Positions 17,501 through 21,550 of a stretch of 64,000 bases of DNA are shown here, piece after piece (the first letter of the stretch is position 1; each line of letters begins with the position of its first letter). Under the pieces are notes generated by a model. The model worked only from the letters and a program-made list of their open reading frames with translations, had not been told where the DNA came from and did no database searches. Source of the stretch: Pelagicoccus enzymogenes (GTDB taxonomy: Bacteria; Verrucomicrobiota; Verrucomicrobiia; Opitutales; Opitutaceae); the NCBI RefSeq assembly GCF_014803405.1, contig NZ_JACYFG010000032.1, forward strand, positions 62,001 through 126,000, in the 5' to 3' direction. The position numbers and the translations under genes were made by a program.

Positions 17501-19136
17501 CGTCGAGGCCAGTGAGTTCGTATTCGTGGGCGGTTCCTGCTTGCCCCCAGATATAGGGCGCGGAGGCGAGTTCGCGCACGAGAACGCCGTCGATGTAGAG
17601 AGCGACGCTGGTTATGGTGCCGTCTGCATCGCTGGCGTTTGCTTCGACGCTGAGGCTGTATCCAGTCGTCACGTCAAGGTCGTCTGTCGGAGAAACGAAA
17701 GCGACCTCTGGCCTGATTTCTGGAGATTCGATTGTGGTGGGGGAGATAGGGAGCGTGATAAGTTCGAGGGCGCTGCTGGTCGCTGTATCCAGATCACTAG
17801 GACGGCGTTGGGCGAGGATGAAGAGCTGGTCGCCGCTGTCGGAAATTTGGGCAGTGGCGTTGAGGTAGGGCGCGCTCCCGCTATCGTAAATGGTTTCCCA
17901 AGTGCCCCAGTTGTCGGCGCCTTTGTTGGCGCCGTATACACGGAGTTGGTTGGCAGCGATGGTTACGATGTAGAGGGTGTTGTTGGCGTCGTTGGTCGGG
18001 TCCGCGTAGATCTTGGGGCGGATGCTGGAGCTGGCGCTGAGCTCGTTTTCGATTATAGCTGTACTGCCTTCCGCCTTGTAGTAATGGAACATCCGCGTTT
18101 GGTCCGCGTCGTTCAAATGGCGGAAGAGCATGTGGACGCCGCCGTCGCTATCGATCGCTTGACCCGACTGGTTGTTTACCTTCTTAGCGTAGGGGACGTC
18201 CTTGAACTTGAGGTCAGGGGAATCGAGGCTCATGGCTCCGGCGACTTGTGAATCGAGGCGGTTGAACCAAGTGTTTCCCCCGTCAGCGCTGTAGGCGTAG
18301 TGGAGGTCGTGGTTGGTGACGAAGCCGTTTTCGGTGCCCGCGTTTTCACGCCAAGTCCAGCTGACGTGGGTCTTGCCGTTGCGGTGCCCAATGTCGTTAA
18401 AGTAGGCGTTGCGGTTGCTGTTGCCGGGCTGGCCGTTGTTGGTGCTGTCGGGGTCGGTGTAGTCGCCGATCTTGCCGTTTACGATGCGCGTGCGAGGGGT
18501 CCAGGTCTTGTCGCCGTTGTAGGTGGCGATGAAGCTGTCCGCGTTGCCGGAGCCGCCGTCGTCTCGCCAGACGACCTGCAGTTTGCCGTCCTTGCCCATG
18601 AACATGCGGGGGTAGCAGACGCGGGTCAGCTCTTCGCCGGGAGCGAGAAACGCTTGCTCGGGCTCGAAGAGATTGGCCCCAAAATTCGCGTCGATGGCGT
18701 CGACGGCGTTGGGATCTTTCGTTACGACGTAGCGCAGCCTGTCCGCGTGGAGTCCCCAGATGATATGCAGGCGACCGTCGCTGGGAGAGGCGGCGATATT
18801 GGCGGTGCGGTGAGAGTCGGGGTCGGTGGAATCGTGCGACGGAGAAAATTCGCTTTTAAGCCAAGTGTCCGTAGTGTCGGAGGCCGAGCGGCGGGCTACG
18901 ACGAGCGAGCCGTCTTCATCGTAGTATACGATATATACATACGGGCCAGCGAGCAGGACCGCGTTTTGCTGGTGGGCGGCGGAGATGGAACTGTAGGAAA
19001 ACTCCCGAACGCCATTCGGGAATAGTTGTGCGCTTGCATCGATGGGATCGACGTGAGCCGAACCGGCGTCTACAGCAAGGGATGTGGTCGCAGACAGTGT
19101 TGCCATAGCGACAACGGACAGTGCTTTTTTTATCAT
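7107..19136 (-). CDS. Giant secreted multi-propeller polysaccharide lyase-like protein (4009 aa)
   Basis: The signal peptide is 1-21 (cut near LA-VDAG). Modules in order: BNR_4-like propeller A 36-470; Ig-like 476-572; F5/8C 580-712; Ig-like 714-812; F5/8C 818-946; unknown beta module 953-1142; Ser/Gly/Asp linker; propeller B 1181-1647; propeller C 1666-2080; three Ig-like repeats 2086-2338; CBM6/35-like 2346-2466; F5/8C-like 2484-2609; F5/8C 2622-2750; Asp/Pro linker; propeller D 2771-3240; PKD-like 3244-3325; unknown module again 3342-3527; CBM6 3540-3688; DNRLRE/CBM96-like 3698-3874; CBM6 3880-4009. All four propellers keep a His pair 21 apart and a Tyr-Arg pair 16 apart, as in propeller lyases PL24/PL25. 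BNR_4 folds also occur in GH145 and PL42, so the exact activity is uncertain. The likely role is extracellular depolymerisation of ulvan or a similar polyuronate. No anchor is seen. Confidence 0.9.
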   Translation of the reverse strand: MIKKALSVVAMATLSATTSLAVDAGSAHVDPIDASAQLFPNGVREFSYSSISAAHQQNAVLLAGPYVYIVYYDEDGSLVVARRSASDTTDTWLKSEFSPSHDSTDPDSHRTANIAASPSDGRLHIIWGLHADRLRYVVTKDPNAVDAIDANFGANLFEPEQAFLAPGEELTRVCYPRMFMGKDGKLQVVWRDDGGSGNADSFIATYNGDKTWTPRTRIVNGKIGDYTDPDSTNNGQPGNSNRNAYFNDIGHRNGKTHVSWTWRENAGTENGFVTNHDLHYAYSADGGNTWFNRLDSQVAGAMSLDSPDLKFKDVPYAKKVNNQSGQAIDSDGGVHMLFRHLNDADQTRMFHYYKAEGSTAIIENELSASSSIRPKIYADPTNDANNTLYIVTIAANQLRVYGANKGADNWGTWETIYDSGSAPYLNATAQISDSGDQLFILAQRRPSDLDTATSSALELITLPISPTTIESPEIRPEVAFVSPTDDLDVTTGYSLSVEANASDADGTITSVALYIDGVLVRELASAPYIWGQAGTAHEYELTGLDDGTYDVEVIATDNDGLTAATAFSLTVQGSPLPFGAVEYTILDASITASSEKTTDPTRLAQDANDNDDSTRWNSVGNGTGQWLELDFGAVRTLRSVRIKEAFDRIDEYLLDYWDGSAWQQAAAGRDPSDPQIIPLPNLQTNKLRFTAVSLKAGITSSISLWDFSVNALAYAPDIELVDPTGNTEIEEGEPFSVEANVGDLDGDLTGVSLFVDDVLVREIAIDPFLWGQAGTVNEDELGGLAAGTYVIKIVATDNRGLTSELSFDLLVKVPLPAGSEEYLVTDATISASSQKPGVEAAFANDGDDTTRWNSNTPGPGQWIQLDFAEEKTISSVRIVEAFDRIGDYLIEYWDGGSWQTAATGFDPSDDETVPLPSIATSKIRFTAVNLKGGSTSSISLFTFSATAVNAGPAPEPAFVGWDDWTDTDADLEVGLTGTVPNLHASWKQEFRAGSKDGTFGSLPTELAAADLTHGQDPSLHYTGYRSSGTGARSIDFMVTEANGVDIDLTGFHFDAIARAESANGPYPWTLEILEGGALTAGQVASGILANGRDANTLADVDVDLSSLADATLEASSSATFRLTFESSDSRHFELDNVAISSVPETADSGDSGNGDSGNGDSGSGGSGNDGSTPPDGGGSGEVTLVSETKISDEVMFFNGNKVALSHSANNPDGYDYVYGRTLTPHGDCIQTYKQFVFMSWYRGGENDRHVMLTRLNTETGVMKTIEFPHQHTGYKGKWWIGETHNTIAVGICPKDETVHLVYDMHRNGHGGANPDDYLRYSYTVAGAATVSDDDFTIDQFVNSEAGHYKHLRFPGITDDASTKLLTYPGFFTNDQGELLMKNRHGFSENGKQLLARYDGEGQWHGYYSFNNSQQAGKPSPIEGKDTVAYNWNPYGDYKFLNGKIRVAFQRRENNRTDKYKYQNGIYYAYSDDPAGVNQWKDANGNPLQTPIYDADLVLIAEPGDWVQTTQTDKAYMVGGFDFTVTDAGDEHFVSQIRDDEFGFTKKLHTYRAAGDTEFTTVEYNAGSELYAAGNDVFVIGLKDGRVNIVKTAGGTSDFQEVYQGTTGPTFDKGIVHVEDGKAYYYLKETGNNGDKCTTYLQVFDLGITGSGSGSGDDVPDPDEVEPTGLVALNESTTVTDDALFFWKADDPKPYHYGAAINPHGNCVKVVNGYVFYTWYRGGFSDRALMVSRKKIGEGDWVHVELPGQLSLVGGKGDTHLTTNIGVCPIDGTIHIMYDHHNEDLNYIVSAKNVAFAPDAEFTAANFLPQRDYLVPGKKVTGVTYPKLINNDQGELFFERRLGSAVGGNMMISYYDGNAWSDEKMIIQGTGADVTQGERNYAYGAPYLLNGDFHYVYSVRWAESPTRINEGVYIVNLGPRMDGAATTIDGKSYDLPIIDHAPFLIADPRSVPTTEGWSGGPQAAVSPKNDLYLRVNPKGTDDFTYLRTAGESEFSVFRAKGAIGEFYGNRMYKVNTNGGKLSVQSTLAGELDWRTDFAIDTGINVQKSQVQMEDGKIVAVFAEKEASDEVTIHCYVFDINKTDYADQSIAFDPLPNKIESADDFELTASSTSGLPVSFESSDPNIARIVDGNKVQIMGVGTCSIIASQAGDGEFDAAANVVRSLTITPDASKSNQSISFTLPVSEYVWDSGNIGLSANASSGLPVVFESTDTEVAEVVGNSVVVKRAGKTTINALQLGNGTYNAAPIVGHELTVPKRVQVITFDPIPTKESGDAEFTLQVSSNNPNAKLRYVAPNNQVAVVWSNIVRHLLGPGTATITVSDEGDDYFLPAQASQTLTVNPKTHVLPKTIEAEHFTSKSSATKVTRWSNSIFYLNAFSPGKYAEYTVDAPNAGTYTVEVRTAAPTTGSKLKISQGSTTLADINLTKSPSLTVFRTSTAEITLSKGVQTIKVASTAGSYNFDSLKISGTGTPPGDDTPSEGDPQEGVSVVSVDAEQSPNVAANLFDGNTGDDYRWSAQVYPKSVVLDYSEPRSIEGVKVFTYQGRAYHYTVELSNSPTDGFVEVASRTGAGTAPFEHSFAPTEAQYLRLTVTGATGYSNDWVSINEIQIIETPEDNGGDGGSGQTITDATITASSAKTPNADGDGPVELANDGDDLTRWNSVGNGTGQWLQLDFGTEKTITSVRIKEAFDRIDAYLIEYWDGTAWQTAASGNDPSDDEIIPLANILTSKIRFTAVSLKGGSSSSISVFTFSATEAVSNPDDGNPDDGNPDDDGPTTLPLVTLQSETHITDKALFFDGGQVGSSSASNSADDYDYKFGNTITPHGDCIKTYKHYVFMTWYRGGKEDRHVMLTRLNTQTGSMATIEFPHRHNGYQNNPNIGESHNTIAVAISPLNGTIHLLYDMHAYSATKPSNGSLAEDYFRYSYSVADAAEVPDADFNLSLFVKSPDGDYKHKTMTGVEDHDMWSGLTYPTFFLNDGGELFMYMRKGGNNNGAHFFSKYDGVSKWEELTGFGVMNAKNQGSPYNFGVYGEMKYADGKIRMAFQQRAAINDDKYIYQNGVYYAYSDDQSGKTGWKNHKGEPFTLPLVQSDKIKVFEPGDYVETTQKDKVHMVGSFDVNVTDRGDEHIIARVRDLENNVTKYLHAYRARGLGDFVVTTDFAGGEQLYVAGNNVYMITIKNNRPFIQMTVGGTNNWQTVYAPTEGRTFDKGVPYISDGILYYYLKEPGSGDERTTYLQIIDLDIDGRPIYAGAAQTATDDDGDGVETVTLEALVREDIVPTAVSWSIDGVEVAQGLTAFIDLGVGVHEVKLTLTTADDTFEDTVVITVEAGAVDPDPEPEPDTAPTTLLIGWEKWAGSGAPSPATTENGATGTTANIASGWTHNFRGASEDGTFGSLPAEIAAADPTFGTDASYNDTGYRVQTDTAKSIDLIVTETNGTGYELEAFHFDAIQRNGSPTASWTLEIVDGGALSPGVVATGSVANGFGGGWKGDVDIDLSSLDDRTLEASSTVSFRLTFESSNNKWIEFDNVGISGSESSSGSVGETIYAINYATDSEGKSAQRIKIADDKLSIQGASTWICFPNFDFGSGVSSFTISAANKGFQASSIELRKLAPDGPLIGSVEILPTGPGSDMLRAGGLSWSDYRTVMLVRRPAMLEPGVFEMFSTDDLDRASGIQDLYLVFPQGGFEIESFHFTEAPGGIEELDLVTIADGFIRGGNSANQVNATSERLAVKDAGNASFDRMSYLKFDLDQIPSTSIHTSDLYLRGRVAEGTGDRSVNVYSITNDAWTEEDLSWNSETSHAMDDTTVIAPDAVLEGTITFLRSDDNSIHTIEVTDAVIENLLDGKLSLIVVDENDGNQQTFIDSRESTGTPPTLHVIYDYVPSEVGTLINAAAYDDESHPEDNSRIAPIDDKLVNVQDGTWVKFGRFKFGSPANSVTLSAKAGTGVAGQVEFRLGSPSGELIASVSIDQTQGAPEAYQSFSANLVSTPSGTPDLYLVFVGSSQSQYSIESFKFE
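8556..9113 (-). repeat. Second copy of an unassigned ~186-residue module in the giant protein
   Basis: Residues 3342-3527 repeat residues 953-1142 (DNA 15711-16280). Shared landmarks are an opening GW--W, DGTFGSLP, TGYR, FHFDAI, DLSSL and a closing RLTFESS. I do not recognise the family. The predicted beta-rich pattern and Asp/Asn content suit a binding or spacer module. Confidence 0.6.
9417..10826 (-). other. Propeller module D (lyase-like catalytic signature)
   Basis: Residues 2771-3240. Signature residues are H2820 (HGDC), H2879 (GESH), H2900 (YDMH), Y2966 (TYP) and R2982. It is the closest relative of module B; both have WYRGG and DRHVMLTRLN. All candidate active-site residues are present, so it is likely active. 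Confidence 0.7.
10887..11273 (-). repeat. F5/8 type C module, third copy
   Basis: Residues 2622-2750, nearly identical in sequence and DNA to the copies at 17001-17399 and 16299-16685 (shared ITASS, RWNS, GQWLQLDFG, EAFDRID, YWDG). Discoidin folds of this kind usually bind galactose, uronate or sulfated sugars. Confidence 0.75.
12897..14141 (-). other. Propeller module C (lyase-like catalytic signature)
   Basis: Residues 1666-2080, about 415 residues, shorter than B and D. Signature residues are H1703 (HGNC), H1759 (GDTH), H1780 (YDHH), Y1824 (TYP) and R1840. It is diverged from B and D around the cleft (SDRALMVSRKK instead of DRHVMLTRLN), suggesting a different subsite preference. Confidence 0.65.
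14196..15596 (-). other. Propeller module B (lyase-like catalytic signature)
   Basis: Residues 1181-1647. Signature residues are H1225 (HGDC), H1284 (GETH), H1305 (YDMH), Y1367 (TYP) and R1383. It is separated from module C by only a short Gly/Ser/Asp linker (1648-1665), so B and C form a catalytic pair. Confidence 0.7.
15711..16280 (-). repeat. First copy of an unassigned ~190-residue module in the giant protein
   Basis: Residues 953-1142, repeated at 3342-3527. Each copy borders a propeller module through a low-complexity linker: this one sits before B, the second after D. No family assigned. Confidence 0.6.
16299..16685 (-). repeat. F5/8 type C module, second copy
   Basis: Residues 818-946 of the giant protein, with ITDATIS-like start, RWNS, GQWIQLDFAEEKTI and SISLFTFSATA end. 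It follows an Ig-like spacer just as the first copy does. Confidence 0.75.
17001..17399 (-). repeat. F5/8 type C module, first copy
   Basis: Residues 580-712, preceded by an Ig-like spacer (476-572). The Ig-F5/8C unit is repeated at once (714-946), indicating duplication of the two-domain unit. Confidence 0.75.
17727..19031 (-). other. Propeller module A (typical BNR_4)
   Basis: Residues 36-470. It has the landmarks of the BNR_4 family: DSHRTANIA, HIIWGLH, RVCYPRMF, VVWRDDGGSGN, TWRENAGTENGF and TNHDLHYAYS. The signature residues H109, H130, Y175 and R191 keep the spacing seen in B-D, although the rest is only distantly similar. It may have a different activity (lyase, or a GH145/PL42-like exo-enzyme). 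Confidence 0.7.
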
Positions 19137-19372
19137 AGGTTTTTTGGGGGGAGAGCTTTTCTCAAGGAGAAAAGAGACGGGTCAGACTGGGTTTGGAAAA
19201 ACGAAACCTACACTCTATACGAGATTACGCTGACGCTCTGCTGCGGTCGTAAGACGTAAGCAACGTCTGCCAATTCTCAGAGTGGATTCTTTTGTGAGGT
19301 GGATTGTAGGGGATAATTTACTACAAGCGAATGAAGGAAAACTTGAATTCGGATGTCTATCCAACGACAATA

Positions 19373-19384
19373 AATACATATGAA
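19373..19384. promoter_or_regulatory. Conserved upstream motif, copy 3 (AATACATATGAA)
   Basis: This copy lies 237 bp upstream of the giant gene start at 19136 and is identical over 12 bp to the copy before receptor 2. It implies co-regulation of the enzyme and the importer. Confidence 0.5.
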
Positions 19385-19609
19385 ATTTTTGTAAATGAAC
19401 TGCCTTTCTTGGACGATTTTCTCCAGTAAAGGCGTCCGCTTACGGATGTCGGTGATTCGGGAATCCAAGCATGCAATTAAGTCTCGACCACGACAGATTG
19501 CAGGTCGGGATTCCGAAAGGGAGGGCCAGTGCTACAGGAGTCTGTCAGCGAAATAGAACTGCCCACTAATTGTATTCATAAAACGTACACAGCATTTCTT
19601 TCTGACACG

Positions 19610-19638
19610 AAAAGCGCGGAAAACATGTTTTCCGCGCT
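19610..19638 (-). terminator. Intrinsic terminator of sulfatase 1
   Basis: A near-perfect palindrome AGCGCGGAAAAC-AT-GTTTTCCGCGCT (19613-19638) is followed on the minus strand by TTTTC. It lies about 54 bp past the stop at 19692. Confidence 0.85.
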
Positions 19639-19691
19639 CTCTTTTGAGTCTTTTGAAGGACGGCGTTTGAAAGGCCGCCGTGATTTCTGAT

Positions 19692-21266
19692 TCAGCTATG
19701 CCGAGTGGCGGCTTCCGCTTCTCGTATTTCCTCAAGGGTAAGCATGGAGCGCTGCCCGAGTCGACGTAGGATGTTGAATTCGTCACGGCTCTTGTCGATT
19801 TCGTTGCGGGCGTAGTCTGGCCCTAATGCGCCGATTGAGGGCTGGAGCGTTGGAGGGTCTTGGAAGAGCAAACCATCGTTCGGATCACTTGGGAACTCAG
19901 CCTTGGGGAAGCGAGCCCAGTCGTCGCCTTCGATTGCTTGATCGTAGCCGTCTTTCTTGAAACGGTCGATGGCAAGCTGTCTTACGCTGGCCAATACGTC
20001 TGCGTAGTCGGAGTCGTTGGCAAGATTGACGCTTTCGCAGCCATCCTTGTAGAGCCATTCCTTGTCGTCAGGAGCGCTGTATATGTACTTCCAGTCCTTG
20101 TTGGCGACCATGTACAGTCCGAGTTGGTTCTGGGAAAACTGGCTGTGCACGAAACGTTCGCTGGGATCTCTGTCCTGCAGGCGTTGGAGGCTGATTCCCT
20201 CGATGGTTTCATTGACCGAACCACCGGCGATCTCTAGGAAGGTCGGGAACAGGTCGAGCAGGGACGCGGCTTGGCTGGTTTTTGCTCCGGCTTCGAAGGT
20301 GCCGGGGAGTCGCGCAAGCATCGGAACCTTAACTGAAGCGTCGAGCATGGAGCGCTTGCCGTAGCAGCCGAAGTCGCCGAGCATCTCTCCGTGGTCCGAA
20401 GAAAAGACGATCAGTGTATTGTCGATTTCAGGACCGAGGGCGTCGAGAACGCGTCCGATGTGGAAGTCTAGGTGCGAGACGACACTGTAGTAGGCCGCTC
20501 GGATCATTCTGGTCAGATGTTTGGACTCTCCGGAGTCCATGTACTTGTAGCGACACTGGACTTTGCTCCAGAAGTTCCGTTGGTCTTCGTAGTCTTCTGG
20601 CAAATACGGACTATCCATCTCGTGCATACGGTAGAGGCGAGACCAAGGCACGGGTGCTTCGAAAGGGGGGTGGGGCTTGATCCAGCTGCTCCAGAGGAAA
20701 AAGGGCTTTTCTTTGTCCCTGTTTTTGAGGAACTCGATCGAGCGATCTGCCACCCAGGCGTTGTTGTGGAGCCTATCGGGCAGTTGCGAGGGCTGGGGTA
20801 GGTAATAATATTCACTGCGGAATCCATACGGATCCTGGACGTGCTCGTATCCATTTTCCGAGAGATAGTCGCGGTAGTCGTCTCTGGCTGATTCGCCCAT
20901 GATCTCCTCGGCGTGCTCGCGGGTTTGGAAGCCCCAATCCCCTTTCGCCTTAACGAAATGCATCTTGCCGATGCCATGGGTTTGATACCCGAGCTCGTTG
21001 AGGCCGTCCATGAAGCTGCCTCGGTCGCAGCTGATTGGGAGGTTGTCAACGCAACCGGTTTGGTGAGGCGGCGCTCCGCAGGTCAGGGCATGGCGGGCCG
21101 GCATGCAGACAGGGCTCGGCGTGTAGCAGTGGGTGAAGGCCGTTCCCTCGCGAACCAGGCGATCGATGTTTGGGGTCTTGATTTGGCTGTTGCCAAGGGC
21201 AGCGATGCAGTCGGCACGCAGTTGGTCGGTGAAGATGAAAAGGATGTTCGGTCGGGATTTTACCAT
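19692..21266 (-). CDS. Type I sulfatase, no signal peptide (sulfatase 1)
   Basis: A 524-residue arylsulfatase-superfamily enzyme (CAZy/SulfAtlas S1) that hydrolyses sugar sulfate esters. NILFIFTDQLRADC at 7-20 carries the first metal-binding Asp. SPVCMPARHALTCG holds the maturation motif C-x-P-x-R with Cys54, which must become formylglycine. IVFSSDHGEMLGDFG supplies the second metal site (Asp-His). The protein begins directly with MVKSRPNILF, so unlike the two other sulfatases here it lacks an export signal and should act in the cytoplasm on imported, partly trimmed sugars. Length is normal. It is transcribed away from the GH78 operon; the divergent spacer is 284 bp to the GH78 start. The S1 subfamily and the sugar position attacked cannot be read from the sequence. 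No sulfatase-maturating enzyme is in the window. Confidence 0.93.
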   Translation of the reverse strand: MVKSRPNILFIFTDQLRADCIAALGNSQIKTPNIDRLVREGTAFTHCYTPSPVCMPARHALTCGAPPHQTGCVDNLPISCDRGSFMDGLNELGYQTHGIGKMHFVKAKGDWGFQTREHAEEIMGESARDDYRDYLSENGYEHVQDPYGFRSEYYYLPQPSQLPDRLHNNAWVADRSIEFLKNRDKEKPFFLWSSWIKPHPPFEAPVPWSRLYRMHEMDSPYLPEDYEDQRNFWSKVQCRYKYMDSGESKHLTRMIRAAYYSVVSHLDFHIGRVLDALGPEIDNTLIVFSSDHGEMLGDFGCYGKRSMLDASVKVPMLARLPGTFEAGAKTSQAASLLDLFPTFLEIAGGSVNETIEGISLQRLQDRDPSERFVHSQFSQNQLGLYMVANKDWKYIYSAPDDKEWLYKDGCESVNLANDSDYADVLASVRQLAIDRFKKDGYDQAIEGDDWARFPKAEFPSDPNDGLLFQDPPTLQPSIGALGPDYARNEIDKSRDEFNILRRLGQRSMLTLEEIREAEAATRHS

Positions 21267-21453
21267 CGTTACGGGATGTCTCCTTCCGCTATCTCATTGG
21301 CAGCGAAAAGGTTTATTTTTGCAAGGGAAGTGCGTGATAAGAACGAAGAAGTCGCTACGACTCGAACATAGCTTTGTCGCATCTTTTGTCGTTTTACGGA
21401 CAGGACGATTTGCGGGTTACGACCTCTCTTTCCGCAAATGCACAAAAGAAGCG

Positions 21454-21486
21454 ATGAGTGTCTATTGTCTGCAGGGCTCGTCTTAG
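21454..21486 (+). other. Candidate leader peptide ORF (10 codons)
   Basis: ATG 21454 opens MSVYCLQGSS and stops at 21484-21486. An AGAAG box sits 5 bases before the ATG, and the stop is 12 bases before the strong terminator at 21499-21538 that precedes GH78. This arrangement resembles an attenuation leader but has no run of a regulatory codon, so it may be chance. Confidence 0.25.
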
Positions 21487-21498
21487 GTTAAAATTCTT

Positions 21499-21538
21499 GC
21501 CGCACGCTCGCGGTCATCGCGGGCGTGCGGCTTTTTTT
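21499..21538 (+). terminator. Intrinsic terminator in the 5' leader of the GH78-GH3-MFS operon
   Basis: GCCGCACGC (21499-21507) pairs with GCGTGCGGC (21523-21531), with an inner CGCG/CGCG pairing, and is followed by seven T (21532-21538). It ends 12 bp before the ATG at 21551 and no plus-strand gene precedes it, so it either stops a short RNA or attenuates the operon. Confidence 0.85.
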
Positions 21539-21550
21539 GATACCCTTCCC

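Larger units (their letters stand above)
19137..19691. other. Intergenic region upstream of the giant gene
   Basis: No gene supported. It contains the leader of the giant gene (about 237 bp), the motif at 19373-19384, a loose inverted repeat around 19460-19520 (GGGAATCC / GGGATTCC) and the sulfatase terminator at 19610-19638. A second small hairpin (ACGGCG / CGCCGT) lies at about 19657-19681, just after the sulfatase stop. Confidence 0.5.
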
